Notes: generated from the letters alone by a model not told the origin. DNA of 64,000 bases from Phascolarctos cinereus (GCF_002099425.1 NW_018344001.1:8451001-8515000); one strand, 5' to 3'. Shown: positions 1-10,722, numbered from the stretch's first letter. Translations and numbers: made by a program.

Positions 1-284
1 ATGTATATTATGGGGATATTATTATTATGGGGATTATGGGGATATTATGAGGACAAAATATCTGTCAGTCCATGGCAGGTTAACAGATGACGATGTATGA
101 GGCCAGACTGTTTCTTGTTAGGTGTTCTCCAAGTGCTAGATTTGTATAGCCTGAAGTAGTGCATTGCGCAGCTTTTACTATTTCCTTGAATAATCTCTAT
201 TGATCACCAGATCCAAACTCCTTTAGAAAAGACTTGTAATTCCTCACGGCAAAGACCTGATTCTTCCATTTATCTTCTCGTCAT
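1..284. other. Unassigned AT-rich edge sequence
   Basis: No gene or confident repeat is seen. The first 48 bases are an irregular tandem array of a TTATGGGGATATT-like unit. The rest could be the far end of the flanking L1 or R4 remnants, but I find no convincing match. Confidence 0.4.
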
Positions 285-862
285 TTTTTAATCATTATTA
301 AATTTTATTTTTGATTTATGGGATAAAGCAAGCATTTCCATAGCAGTCCAATAAAAAGATGATTGCACATGAAACAAGTCTACTGTGCACAGCTTGCTAT
401 TCCTTTCAAATATACAACAGAATTATGATGTAAATTTCTTTTTTTTCTTCCCTCCCCTCCTCCATCCTAGAGATGGCTACCATTAGACACGCACATATAA
501 GTGTGTGTATGTGCATATATGTGTATATATGTATATACACACACACATATACATATATTTACATATATGTGTAAAATGATTCTATACATACTTCTATTTA
601 TCAGTTCTTTCTCTGGATGCAGAGAGTATCTTTCTTCATATGTTCTTTATAGTTAATTTGGGTATTCATAAATAACAAAATAACTTATTTACTCAAAGCT
701 GTTCCTAAAACAGTATTGCTGTTACTGTATACAGTGTTCCCTTGGTTCTGCTCATTTCACTCTTTGTTATTTCGTGCAAGTCCTTCCATGTTTTTCTAAA
801 ATCATTGAGCTCATCATTTCTTATAGTACAGCAGTCTTATTATAATTTTTAAAAACTCATGT
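285..862 (-). mobile_element. L1 3' end (end of ORF2 and 3' UTR), antisense
   Basis: Read on the minus strand, the segment follows the marsupial L1 3' region. The antisense phrases TTGGTTCTGCTCATTTCAC and CATCATTTCTTATAGTACAG are recurrent there. Related antisense L1 text appears at 1,946-2,350 and 28,500-28,700. The 5' part of the element is missing. A TG/TA-rich stretch interrupts it. No target-site duplication was identified. Confidence 0.75.
494..572. repeat. TG/TA-rich imperfect microsatellite
   Basis: Alternating TGTGTA, TATATG and ACACAC runs lie inside the antisense L1 3' UTR. The array is imperfect and therefore probably old. Confidence 0.8.
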
Positions 863-879
863 TCAGATAGAATGGGTCC

Positions 880-1945
880 TGAACAAATCAATAGCCTTTG
901 ATCATTCTTTTTATACTTAATGTTCTGCAGATGTGGGGAAATGACTGTTTTTTATAATTTAATGTAAGTATTGGGATATAAATTCATCTCTGTAGGCTCC
1001 CTGAAAGCACCTTCAGGACAACCAGAGTAATAGAGAGGATCATAGGCATGATATGACCAACCTGATCCCACTTGATTTTGATCTCCCCTGTTAGGTTTCC
1101 ATATTTTGAAAGAATTTTGCTCCACATGGTTTGGAGTTTATGAGTCTCTGGTATGGTGACATCTACTTAAAAAATGGCATTCTGAAGTTTTCGCAGCTCA
1201 ATGTTATGTCTGGGTGATTATGGCCAGCAGGCCAGTCTGTGGTTGTGGTTTTGTTCCAGTACAGTTTGTTTGTGAAGTTTTCCGATGCGTCTTGAAGTCC
1301 AGACTTGTAGCATGGGGATTTGTTGTTCTTCAGTCCATGAAAGATAGTGAGCTTCTGATGAATATAATCCCAGCCACCAGGTCACATCCCTATTGGTTTT
1401 CTCATGGCAATGACCTAGTCCTGAATCACCATCATAAGCCTTCTTTTTCCACAAACTAATTCGCATGACTCAGCCTTTTGTCAACATGTCGTTGGCTGAG
1501 CTCCTTGATATTGCTCATGGCGGGCCTTTGGCTTCCGTTCTTGGATCTCAGCCATTTCACAGGCTCCATTTGGAGGTAAATCTGTTTCCTTTCTATTGGA
1601 CGAGTGACACGGTATATACCTGTCATTTACCTGAAGTGATGTCTGCTTTTCTAAAAGGATTTCTGTGGGATGTGTGATATGGGTTTCTCATATGCCCTAA
1701 GACTGTCCATCAATACTTTTCCTTCTTTTTGGTGAAGAAGGGTTGTCCTTTCTTTAGTTTCCTTAATATGATGGGCCTCATGTTTCATTAATAATCTCTG
1801 GGTTTTTTTAGGATGCTTTCCAAATTTCTCGTGGTATAATGTATGGCTCTGAAGGCATTTATTAAGACAGGTATTGCATGAACATTAATTGCTTTAAATG
1901 TGTTTGTTTCCATTTAGCTTTGATAATAGGATGTCAGTAAGACTT
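880..1945 (-). mobile_element. Fossil Dong/R4-clade LINE, C-terminal part of pol
   Basis: Minus-strand conceptual translation, switching frame several times, gives a string of blocks in the order known for R4/Dong LINEs. First comes a post-RT block containing FKAINVHAIPV (about 1,880). Next is a KTQRLLMKHEAHH...LLHQKEG block (about 1,700-1,810), then VIQD.VIAMRKP (about 1,410). A block with IHQ, YK, EN, KLYW and HPDITL follows (about 1,205-1,360), and last DVTIP.THKLQ...KY.NL..EIK..W...MPMILSIT (about 1,000-1,160). Knowledge of the family places the PDI and DVxIP residues in the restriction-like endonuclease domain that follows the RT in this clade. The RT core itself is absent. At least four frame changes and several stops show the copy is dead and old. 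It lies between two L1 3' ends. I am fairly sure of the clade from motif order; the subfamily is unknown to me. Confidence 0.72.
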
Positions 1946-2350
1946 TTCAAAACAATTTTATTTTAAATGTTTTTATATCCAGTTATGAATTCTCTCTCTC
2001 CCTCCAGCCTCTCCCCTACCTATTATAAGGCAGGAAATATAATACTCATTATACACATGAAGTCATGCAAAACATTTCTACGTCAGCCGTGTTGAGGAAA
2101 AAAAAAACAAGAACAATAAAGTGGAAAAAATGTTTCATTTTGTACTCAGAGTCCATCAGTTCTATCTCTGAAGGTGGATAGCTATTTTTTTTTTATCATG
2201 AGTCTTTTGGAATTATCATGGAGCGCTGTATTGATCAGAGTGGCTAAATCTTTCACAAATGATTATCGTTACATTATTACCGTTACTTTGTACAATGTTC
2301 TCCTAGTTCTGCTGACTTCACTTTGCATCAGCTTATATAAGTAAGACTTT
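1946..2350 (-). mobile_element. L1 3' UTR and ORF2 end, antisense
   Basis: The segment contains the antisense L1 phrase TTCTCCTAGTTCTGCTGACTTCACTTTGCATCAG and an upstream TCATGAGTCTTTTGGAATT stretch, both recurrent in marsupial L1 3' ends. It abuts the R4 fossil directly. The copy is 5'-truncated. Confidence 0.7.
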
Positions 2351-2749
2351 GAACATATTCAATAATAGTGTTCTCTTTGATTCTTGTCATGTCTTGCCTG
2401 GAGGAGACGAGGGTATTTGTAGATATTACTTTCATCCTTTGGTCTGACGTGACCACTGAGTTTGAACTCCAAGCTTTGTATCTCTCTTTTCTTGACACAC
2501 ATAAACAATTTTACCCTCATCAAGTTGAGTGAAATTTTGCAATCACTGAAGAAAGGTTTCAAGAGATGAAGGAGTTATTTCACTTATATTTCAGTTGAGT
2601 CACATATTTTCTTGTCAGCCGTGTGCAAAAAACAACTGATATGTTTTGATTTGACTCTTCTTAATTTGAAAAATGTACTTAAGTCTGTTAAGGAAAGATG
2701 ATGATAGATTTGTGGTAGGCAGAGCCATTTATCATTATTAACATTATCT
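2351..2749. other. No gene or repeat recognised
   Basis: AT-rich sequence without a coding signal. The short minus-strand reading frame here has no recognisable motif. Confidence 0.5.
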
Positions 2750-3135
2750 TTATTATTATGAATAAGTTTCAGCCCCAGAATCTCCTAGTTAGAAGGACCC
2801 TTAGCAGTCATGTAGTCCAACCAATCTATGAAAAAGCATCATCTCTAAACATCATCAATATATGGTTATCCAACCTTAGCTTGGAAACCACCAGTGAAGG
2901 AGAACATTTCCAGTACCAGTCAAGGCATCCAAGACCACTCTTGGCATAATTGTAGCAAGCCAAGGTATAATCAGTCAGCCAGGAAATCAATGAATGTAAA
3001 TGATGGTTATCACATAATTGTCAAATCTTGGAGCTAGGAGGGACCTCAAGGGCTTTATATTTCAACCCCTGCCTGGTAGAGGAGTCTTCATAATATCCTG
3101 TTAAGCAGTTGTTCATCAAATAATGCTTCACACTA
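2750..3135. mobile_element. Ancient dispersed repeat, family unassigned
   Basis: Two neighbouring stretches carry the phrases AGAAGGACCCTTAGCAGTCATGTAGTCC and GGAGCTAGGAGGGACCTCAAGG. Related phrases recur at 8,110, 41,350, 46,440, 47,090 and 47,300. They mark an old interspersed family that I cannot name with confidence. Confidence 0.5.
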
Positions 3136-3256
3136 ACTCTAAACCTGAATGATAGAACAAAGGAGAAAGGTATGATTATACTCCAACTGTAGAAAGAAAC
3201 CAAAATGGGGAACAAAGTTCAGTTTGATAGTATAGGAAGGCTGGTCCAACCTCTTA

Positions 3257-3258
<2 letters not shown>

Positions 3259-3292
<34 letters not shown>
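3259..3292. repeat. (GT)17 microsatellite
   Basis: An uninterrupted GT run, so probably polymorphic. The hits to a poly-(TH) reading frame on the other strand are artefacts of it. Confidence 0.97.
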
Positions 3293-3295
<3 letters not shown>

Positions 3296-3394
3296 ACCAG
3301 AAAATGAGCTTGGAAGATTTCATTCATGACTTGGCCCATTCTGGGTGCAAAAAGCAGCTACAAACCTTAGCAGTTCTATGGGATGTGATTGAAA

Positions 3395-3500
3395 TGACCA
3401 CAGAAGCCATCTTGTTCAATGGCCTCATTTTACAGATGGAGAAACTGAGGGCCAGAGAGGTGATCTGCTCAAGGTCACACAGGTCGGAAGGATCAAGTTT
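3395..3500 (-). mobile_element. MIR-type SINE fragment, antisense
   Basis: Contains the hallmark antisense CORE sequence CATTTTACAGATGGAGAAACTG followed by AAGGTCACACAGG. It is old and truncated at both ends. Confidence 0.75.
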
Positions 3501-3699
3501 TATGGAAAGTTTCTTGGTCATTTTTTAAAAGCTAAGTTTGGGATACTCCTTTTCTTTATGTTAATGTCATTTCTGGGGTGGGGGGGGAATCTCTTCACAC
3601 CAAACCCAAAACCCTAGAGCCCTAAGTGCAAGAAAAGGGTGTAAATAAGCATGTCCAAGCTCCCACATCATCCTCACAACTACCCATGAGGACAGGAGA

Positions 3700-3795
3700 G
3701 CAGAGGGCACAATAGTACTTACCTCCCAGTGTTATTTTGAGGATAAAATGAAATAAATATTTATGAAGTACTTGGCAAACCTGAAGGCATTACAT
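3700..3795 (+). mobile_element. MIR-type SINE, 3' half
   Basis: TAGTACTTACCTCCCAGTG, TTTTGAGGATAAAATGA and GTACTTGGCAAACC occur in MIR order. The tRNA head and CORE are missing. Confidence 0.65.
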
Positions 3796-4654
3796 GATGC
3801 CTTATTTTTTTTAGGTCCAAGTCAGGCCACATAGTCCCTGATGTTTGTCTAACTCTGAGATGCTCCGAGGGCCAACTTTCAGCCCAGAGAGATACCCTTG
3901 TACTACTCGGCTGTGGGAATCACTGGTACCACCCGACCCCGAGGGGCAGTCCAGGGAACAATTCAGCTTGAACTCATTTCCCAACATTTCCTTTGGCACA
4001 GAATGAAGAAAAAGAGAGTCATCTTTTCAACTTTCAGTAATAATCCAAGTCATATAATTACATTAAGATGGCTTCTCAAATGGCGCCCTCCCACCATCCC
4101 TTTGAAATAAGTTTCAGATAGGGGATTAGAGGAAAGCTGGGGGTTGTTTACAGAGAGCTTGTAAAAAAAGTTTCCATTGTTGGATAGAGCAAGAAAACAT
4201 GTTGCACATTCCATGGCTGTTGTAGCCTCAGTCCCTTGAGAATGTCTTTTTCGTGAACTGCCTAATTCAGCTGGGGCTCCCTGTCAATGTCATGCCACCT
4301 CCACTTTGAAGGACACTCTTCTATTTCTGAATCCCCAGTGACTAAGCATCCTATTCTCATTCTCTTGCCAGGACTGAGCCTGGGTCAGGATGACTTCTCT
4401 ACCTAGAAGCCCCTGGGGTGAAAATTTCTTCAAAGCCCTCAGTATTCCTGGGAAATAGGAGTTATGGCTACATGGAATTTTAGAAAAGAGAGGGATCTGA
4501 GATCTCATTTAGCATTTACTGTGTATTTTAGTGTGGAAAGATATGCCTCAGTGATAAACGCAAAGTTATGCCTCGGTGATGTAGACATATTTATTGAATA
4601 TCTGTGATATGGTATACATTTGGAATACTGGCTTCTTTGTACTGTCCCATCGGT
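3796..4654. other. No gene or confident repeat
   Basis: Reading frames of 60-72 codons occur on both strands but show no domain or splice context. Nothing can be assigned. Confidence 0.5.
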
Positions 4655-4785
4655 AAAAAATCAACTAACAAGCATTTGTTAAGGGCTGTTATGTGTTAGC
4701 ACCTGTGCTAATTGCTGGGAACCCAAAGAGACGTGAAAACGTGGTCCCTGACCTCAAGAAGTTCATATTCTAAAGTCCAGCCAAG
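4655..4785 (-). mobile_element. L2 3' end, antisense
   Basis: The order AACAAGCATTTGTTAAGGGC, GCTGGGAACCC, GGTCCCTGACCTCAAGAAG and TTCATATTCTAA is the reverse complement of the L2 3' terminus (stretches for 'clone of AAGCTCCTTGAGG...CAATAAATG'). Confidence 0.7.
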
Positions 4786-5089
4786 GGTTTTAGATAAGCT
4801 TAGAGTGAAATACCAAAATTAACCACCAAGTGGCTGTCTACTTGAGTTTTTGTTTTTTGTCACATCATATGCCTGTGCAAAGGGCTAGCCCCCTTTTAAT
4901 AGGCTAAAATTCCCCATTTGACCACTAGGGAGTGCTAATGACCACAAAGATGGAATCCGGCTTCCTTTGGTGGACCTCCATACTCAACTCTGAAGCAATT
5001 TGAAACCTCTTGTAGTCCCTAGTCCAGGAGATGAAATGTTGATCAAATACAAAGGTCTGGAATTTAATAATGTGAATGTTTTTGGCTCA

Positions 5090-5360
5090 CGGCCACTGGA
5101 GTTATGAGCAGGATAATGACATGGTTGGATGAATGGGAGTGGAGAGATACTGGGGAGGGGTGAAGAGATCAATTTAGAAGGCTATTGCAATGGTTCAGGC
5201 AAAAAGTGATGAGGGTCTGATCCTCATGGCCATGAGAGTGGAGAGAAGGCTATTGAGATTGGGTGTGCAAGTGGAAACAGCAAGACTTGGCAGCAGATTG
5301 GGTAGGTAAGGGGAGTGAGGAGGTGAGGAGGAATTGAGGCTGCTGTGAACCCTGGGGCTC
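5090..5360 (-). mobile_element. L2 internal fragment, antisense
   Basis: AGGCTATTGCAATGGTTCAGG and the flanking text (GGATAATGACATGG, GTGGAGAGAAGG) match the antisense of the L2 ORF2 3' part. In sense orientation this encodes the segment translated as a tract with LDYCNSL-like text. Decayed, with no open frame. Confidence 0.6.
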
Positions 5361-5589
5361 CAAGGATCCCCACTGAAGCAACCAGACAAACCAAGACTCT
5401 TGTAAGCTACAGGTTACAGGTGAGCATGTCCTATTTCCTTCCCAAACTGCGAGCTCCACCACTGAAGGCGCTTTTCTTTTAGGAGGCAGCATTGAAATCT
5501 TCAGCCAAGACTGGGTGGTCACATTGAGCATCTTGGAGAGGACATTCTTCTCAGATACAGGGTAGACCAGGCAGCCACTGAGATCCCTC

Positions 5590-5760
5590 TTGGCTCTGAT
5601 AGTCTGGGTAGGAAAACTACCCTGGAAGTTGAGGCAGAAGACCTGGGTTCAAGTTTTCCTCTGTTATTTAAATGTGACCTCAAGTGGGGCCTCTGACCCT
5701 CTCTCTGCTTCCTTATTTGTCAAATGGGGATAATATTCCTAATGTAAGAATCAAACAAGA
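5590..5760 (+). mobile_element. MIR-type CORE-SINE
   Basis: ACCTGGGTTCAAG (head), GTGACCTCAAG (CORE), then TTATTTGTCAAATGGGGATAATA, in MIR order. The copy is diverged and has lost its start and 3' tail. Confidence 0.7.
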
Positions 5761-5809
5761 AATTGTCTTAAAAGAAATTTTGTAAACCTTAGTTATTAAG
5801 AAGTTTCCC

Positions 5810-5965
5810 AAGTTGGATTGAATTGAGTCCCCTTAGTGTATAGGTAAGGAAACTGAAGCCCAGGGAAGTGGGATGACTCTGTGTCACACAATTAATCAGT
5901 GGCTGAGCTGGGGCTAGAACTTCAGGTCTTCCAGCTCTCAGAGTAGTATTTTTCCCCATTACGTT
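5810..5965 (-). mobile_element. MIR-type SINE, antisense
   Basis: Antisense CORE text: GGTAAGGAAACTGAAGCCCAG, then CACACAATTAATCAGTGGC and a GAACTTCAGGTCTTCCAGCTC head remnant. Confidence 0.7.
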
Positions 5966-6034
5966 GTGGGAATAATTTTGGAAGAAGACAACGCCTTCAC
6001 TTGCCCTATGGTCTAGGTCAATGGCATACAAATT

Positions 6035-6530
6035 CCTTGTACTGTATGTGTGTTTACTGTATGCTGCTGTTTGCATGCTGTCTCCCCATTATAGACATTC
6101 TTTCTTCTGTCCATGCGCCTTTTACATGCTGTTCCCCCAAACCTGGAAAGCTCTCCCACCTTGCCTCTGCCTCTTAGGACTGCTCCTTGCCTTTGAAGCA
6201 CAAATCAGGTACCCTCTCTCACACTGGAGCTGTCCTGATTGCCCCAGCGACTAATATCCCTCTGAAATCACTTTGCATTTTCCTTGGAAATTTTCCCCAG
6301 GCTGTTGTGAGGATAGAAAGAGATCATTTTGTCAAGTGCTTTGCAAATCCTAAAACACTATATAAATGTTCATCACCATCACCATCATCATCATCATTAT
6401 CTATACGCAATTTGTTTTCCCTGATAGAATATAAGCTCCTTAAGAACTGTTTAATTTTCGATATGTGCAATCCTCACAACTCAAACATTGCCTGCCACAC
6501 AGGAGACAATAAATGCTTGTTGATGGACTT
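6035..6530 (+). mobile_element. L2 3' end, interrupted by a MIR 3' fragment
   Basis: L2 text (GCTCTCCCACCTTGCCTCTG, CTCTGAAATCACTTTGC) runs to about 6,285. It is broken by a MIR 3' half (GTTGTGAGGATAGAAAGAGA to ACTATATAAATG, 6,295-6,370) and a CATCAC-rich microsatellite (6,372-6,400). The L2 terminus then resumes with ATAAGCTCCTTAAGAACTG and ACAATAAATGCTTGTTG. Bases 6,040-6,095 are almost identical to 7,128-7,183. Confidence 0.72.
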
Positions 6531-6590
6531 ATCATTTTACATTCAACCCTGTGTGTACTTATGTGACCTCTTTTGACCCTGACAACAGCC

Positions 6591-6604
6591 CTGGGGGGGG
6601 GGGT
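6591..6604 (+). repeat. G homopolymer
   Basis: A run of about 11 G within CCCTGGGGGGGGGGGTAG. It is low complexity, and no other function is implied. Confidence 0.8.
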
Positions 6605-6679
6605 AGAAATGACAAGATCCTTAACTTCCAGGTTCTAGGTCTTCCCCCATTACTTACTTTGTCTCTATTTTGGCCCAGA

Positions 6680-7290
6680 CCGTTATAACACACTTCTGGT
6701 CAGTCCCCTGCCTCCAGTATCTCCCTACTCAATCCACCGTCTGCTCAGCTGTCAGAGATCAGGGCTGACCACGTTACCTCCTCCTTGTCAAATACATTCC
6801 AGAGGTCTCCTGTTACCTTCAGAGTAGAATTTAAACTGCTCTGCTTGACATTTAAAGCCTCCTCCAGCCTCTCCAGTCGTCAGCTTCCCTCCCTTCCACA
6901 TTCTCTGTGAGCCAGTGACACTGGGCTTCTTACTGTTTCTCCTGGCGATGTACTTTTTCATTGACTGTCCTCCATATCCAAGATCCTCTCCCTCCTTGAC
7001 TCCCAGCTTCCCTGGCTTCTTTCAAGACTCAGCTTAAATCCCACCCCTACAGTAGACCTCTCCAGGTCCTCCCTTACCCCAACAACTGCCACTTGCTAGT
7101 ATTTTCCCTCTGAAATTACCTTGTCTTTACTGTATGTGTGTTTACTGTATGCTGTTGTTTGCATGCTGTCTCCCCATTATAGAGAAGGGAAGGTATTTTT
7201 GCCTTCTTCCTCTGTGTCTCCAGTGCTTGGCCCAATGCCTCCTACATAATAAGGGTTTAAAGACTGTTCATTAGCAGGATGAATGAATGA
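6680..7290 (+). mobile_element. L2 LINE, 3' part of ORF2 plus 3' terminus
   Basis: About 600 bp follow the L2 sense consensus. The order is GTCTCCTGTTACCTTCAGAG, TTTAAAGCCTCCTCCAGCC, TTTCAAGACTCAGCTTAAATC and TTTTCCCTCTGAAATTACC. The terminus has CAGTGCTTGGCCCAATGCC and ATAAGGGTTTAAAGACTG. There is no open frame, as expected for a mammal-wide fossil LINE. One of the longer L2 pieces here. Confidence 0.8.
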
Positions 7291-8109
7291 AGTGCCTCGT
7301 CCAAAGTTGCTTCATCTACTGGACAGTATTTTTCTAAAGGCCAGAGTCTCAGAGAATTGTGGGATTTGGGTGAGGGGTAAGTTCTTGGCCTGGGAATCCA
7401 TTCCTGGTCCATCTGCTCCAGATGAGAACTGAACAGCCTTTTGGGAAGACTGGTTTGAGGCAGTTTGTTCTCTGGGGATTTTGATTGACTTCAGACTTTT
7501 ATTTTCCCGTCTCTTTGAAAGGTTAGAGTGGCTCCAGGAGGCCTTTGTCCTCTGAATGAAATGGCTCAATCTCTGGCATACTGAGCCTGGGCTTCGCTCA
7601 ACGGCAGCCATGCCCTTTGAGATGCCTCCATGGTAGCAGGGAGCCAAAATGGAACTGCCGATGGAATTTCCCTGGGGCCAGCCAGAAGGTATTCTGATGG
7701 GTCTGAAGGAAGCTCAGGCCAAAGGCTGAATCACAAAGACCTGGAGATTGGCCACCCCCTGGAATCAGCAGCTGCCGGTGACTCTTGCCCACTTATTTAC
7801 TATATTAGAGTTCAGCCAGCCTTGGCACAGGGCTGTAACCTAGGGGAAGGCGTGCATGGAAGACTTTCAACGCCCACAATATTGAGGATTCTTCGTATAG
7901 CCCGCCAGTTCTCAGAAGCTCTGACAGATGACAATCTTATTTGCTAAAAACCTGCCAGAGATATTTAAAAGGAAAGGCCTGACCCAACACAATGGAAGAA
8001 CTTGAACTTTGGGATTAATATGCTGAATGCCCTTTCCCTGCCCATCGTGACCAAAGTGCTGATTTCCTTTAAAAATAAACAAGGTTTTATGCCAGTTGCT
8101 TAGGAAAAA
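7291..8109. other. Repeat-poor sequence, no gene recognised
   Basis: About 800 bp without an identifiable repeat. Overlapping frames of 105 and 111 codons on opposite strands show no domain. CpG content looks unremarkable. It may be single-copy DNA; nothing supports an exon. Confidence 0.45.
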
Positions 8110-8265
8110 CAGAGCATTACAAAAGGTCAGAGCTGGAAGGGACATTAGGGATATTCTAGCCTAACCCTCTCACATTAGAGATGAAAAAAATTGAAACCTA
8201 GAGTGTCAAGGTCCCATAACCTCTGACTGCCAGAGTTCTTGACCTCTGATGTGGCTATACCTTAG
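8110..8265. mobile_element. Ancient dispersed repeat (GAGCTGGAAGGGAC type)
   Basis: GGTCAGAGCTGGAAGGGAC, then GATGAAAAAAATTGAAACC and AAGGTCCCATAACC. Same unassigned family as the copy at 2,750. Confidence 0.5.
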
Positions 8266-8534
8266 AGGTTAGGAAAGGGATCCAAAGGTGTTATCAAAGA
8301 CATATCTTTCACTGACACTCTGAAGCATGTTCATTTACTTCCAAACCCTTTATTTTTGTTTATGTCCAATAACCTTGGCAACTGGCAATTTGGGCCAATG
8401 GACCAGACTTTTGCAGGATACTATAGTACAAAGGAATACAGACACACAAGGAAAACTATTCAGGAATAGTCAGCCTCAGGGACTGTAACATTATGCCACA
8501 AAGAAAACATACAGCATATAGTAGGAAGAAGAAG

Positions 8535-8790
8535 AATGACAACATAGCATTTATATGGTGCTTCAAGATTTGCAAAGTGATTATATATATATATATATAT
8601 ACACACACACATATACAATCTCATTTTCTCATCACAATAACAGACAGAGAGAGAGAGAGAAAAAAAACTATTATTGTTCCCATTTTGCAGATAAAGAAAC
8701 TGAGGTTAAGAAAGGTTAGTAAACTTATCCAAGGTCACTCAGACAGGATTCATAGCAGGTCCTCCCAACTCCATGTCCAACACTGGAGTT
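8535..8790 (-). mobile_element. MIR-tailed CORE-SINE, antisense, split by microsatellites
   Basis: Antisense order: ATTTATATGGTGCTTCAAG, TTTGCAAAGTG, then a (TA)n(CA)n run (8,581-8,612) and a (GA)n run (8,642-8,662). CATTTTGCAGATAAAGAAACTG and CAAGGTCACTCAGACAGG follow. The microsatellites expanded inside the SINE. Confidence 0.72.
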
Positions 8791-8794
8791 GGAA

Positions 8795-9115
8795 AACTAG
8801 ATGGAGGTTTGGGGTCTGCTGCCGGCCACCTGTGTGACATTAAGCAAGTCACCTGGCTCGCCTTTCACCTCTCTCAGATGAAATTTTCTCATCTGAAAAA
8901 TAAGGGGCTGGGGCAGCTAGGTGGTGCAGTGGATAGAGCACTGGTCCTAGAGTCAGGAGGACCTGAGTTCAAATCCGGCCTCAGACACATGATACTCACT
9001 AGCTGTGTGACCCTGAGTGCCTGGCCAAAAAATAAAATAAGATAAAATAAGGGGCTTATCCTAAATGATCACCTCCAGATCTAGATCTTGGAATCCTATG
9101 TTCCTGATAACCAGA
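8795..9115 (+). mobile_element. CORE-SINE with CR1/L3-like tail, hosting a younger SINE
   Basis: Left part: CACCTGTGTGACATTAAGCAAGTCACC and CTCATCTGAAAAATAAGGGGC. Right part, after the insertion at 8,910-9,043: ATCCTAAATGATCACCTCCAGATCTAGATC and CCTATG. The GATCACCTCC...CTATG ending resembles the CR1/L3 3' terminus rather than the MIR tail. Confidence 0.65.
8910..9043 (+). mobile_element. Young tRNA-head SINE with perfect TSD
   Basis: Starts GGGGCAGCTAGGTGGTGCAG, with GAGTTCAAATCCGGCC as the B-box region of a tRNA-like pol III promoter, then CTAGCTGTGTGACCCTGAG and an A-rich tail with AATAAAATAAG units. The 13-bp duplication AAAATAAGGGGCT is perfect at both ends (8,897-8,909 and 9,044-9,056). 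That and the low divergence make this one of the youngest insertions here. Confidence 0.92.
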
Positions 9116-9234
9116 AGATGAAGGGATTTGTCTAGACTCCCACAGAGTCCCAGGAAGGGACAACAGGGAGGCTTAGAACCCACGTGCCAAGCCAGGGCAC
9201 GCTTGTGCTCTATTGTATTTCAGTGATGTACAAA

Positions 9235-9428
9235 TGTGATTATCTCCCACTTCTCCTGTCTATCTCTTTTTGTTTGTGGCTGTTTATGTGTTATCTCCCC
9301 CTTAGATCGCTAGCTCCTTGAGGGCAAGCACTGCGCTTTTGTTTTTTGTTTGCCTTTCTTTGTATCCCTGGTGCTTAGCACGGTGCCTGGCATCTGGTAG
9401 GCACTCGGTAAATTCTTGTCGACCTGAA
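9235..9428 (+). mobile_element. L2 3' terminus
   Basis: TTAGATCGCTAGCTCCTTGAGG, then TTTGTATCCCTGGTGCTTAGC, CGGTGCCTGGCATCTGG and TAGGCACTCGGTAAATTCTTG: the usual L2 end. Confidence 0.82.
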
Positions 9429-10564
9429 AATAGCCCTTACTTTCTGAGCCCATTAGGTTCGCCCATTGCTAGGTGCAAGTTTTCTGCAATACCAGCTAGG
9501 GATTTTAGGTTACTCTCTTGTTCGCGAATGACTGGTGTCTGCTGCTGATATTCTCTATGATTCTGCCAACTCTACTAACACTGAGAGAGGCAAGGCGTGG
9601 GAATGGGTAGAAGACAGAGGGATGAGGCGAGCAGAGCAGCAGAGGAAAAGGCTCACTTGGTTGGCAGTTCAGACCCCTGGGAATCCTAATCTCAGCTCTG
9701 CCTCTGACTTTCTGTGGGAGCTGAGTTATGTCGGCTCCTCCTTGCGGTGACGCAGAGCCCTTTTTGGTGAGATAAACGGGCTTCCAGTCAAGGGGACACT
9801 TTTGGGAAATGATTAAGTACAGAAAGGATGCTAGAAAGCTACAGATGGTGACAGATAGGGAGGGATGAACCTGGCGTGACCTGTCTTTGATGAAGCTCTT
9901 TGGGATCCCCCTTCCATTTCCTAGATGTTCACAGAGCATCTCGTTATAACTGTGTTCTCCAAGAATCATCTGGCCTACAATGAGTGAATTCTGTTCTCTG
10001 TTGTATTTTGAAATCCATGACATCTTCCCTCCTCTAGTCCTGGGTCACTCCTCCTGTTCTCTGGTTCTTTCGGTGCTTGCTGACGGTGGCTCGGCCATCA
10101 CACCTGCCGGGTAGTTCTGTACTCTCGGACACAGGTCATCTGGGCTTGGTGACTTGGACGCCACCATCCAGGAGGGCCAAGTACAGTCTCCACACTTGTC
10201 TTAGGTACCACTCCCGTGGAGTCAGAACCATTCTGCCCTTTGCAGGCCTAAGATCATTCTTCTTGGCATGGAAATAGAAACAGTAGGAGTTGGTCAGTTC
10301 TGTCTTTTCTCTATCATTCATTATCACCGTCATCAAACTGGCACCCCGCTTTTACAAGTGAAGATGCCATCGCTACAGCTCCTGAATACCCAGAAAAGAA
10401 AGCTCTGACAACCCAAGTCCCTGGCATTGTCGACTGGTTCAGCATCAGAAACGGATCTGATTTTGTCCATGGAATTGTCATCCAAAAAGAGGTGACTGTT
10501 CATTTTGTCTCTGCACCCTAAGGACCATAGGACCTCTCCAATGGATCTGCAGCAAGAACCTCCC
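9429..10564. other. No gene recognised
   Basis: A 172-codon minus-strand frame (9,505-10,023) fills part of this stretch but has no domain, no start context and a composition typical of chance frames. No repeat was recognised with confidence. Probably single-copy sequence. Confidence 0.45.
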
Positions 10565-10722
10565 ATGTATGTTGTCTCTCCTTTTTGGATGTGAGCTCTT
10601 CAAGGACAGGTTCCATCTTGCTTTTCCATTTGCATTCCTAGCACTTAGCATAATGCTTGGCACAGAGTAAACACTTGAGAAATGCCTTTGATTCACTCAT
10701 TCATTCATTCTTCCATTCATTT
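10565..10722 (+). mobile_element. L2 3' terminus
   Basis: GTGAGCTCTTCAAGGACAGG, CCTAGCACTTAGCATAATGC, TTGGCACAGAGTAAACACTTG, ending in a short (CATT)n-like run. Confidence 0.8.

Noticed and set aside
8910-9043. tRNA gene (pol III boxes present)
   Set aside because: The A/B-box-like words belong to SINE heads; no cloverleaf or anticodon stem typical of a real tRNA is seen.
9505-10023. 172-codon minus-strand open frame
   Set aside because: No domain, no splice or start context, and no similarity I recognise. Its length is expected by chance in 64 kb.
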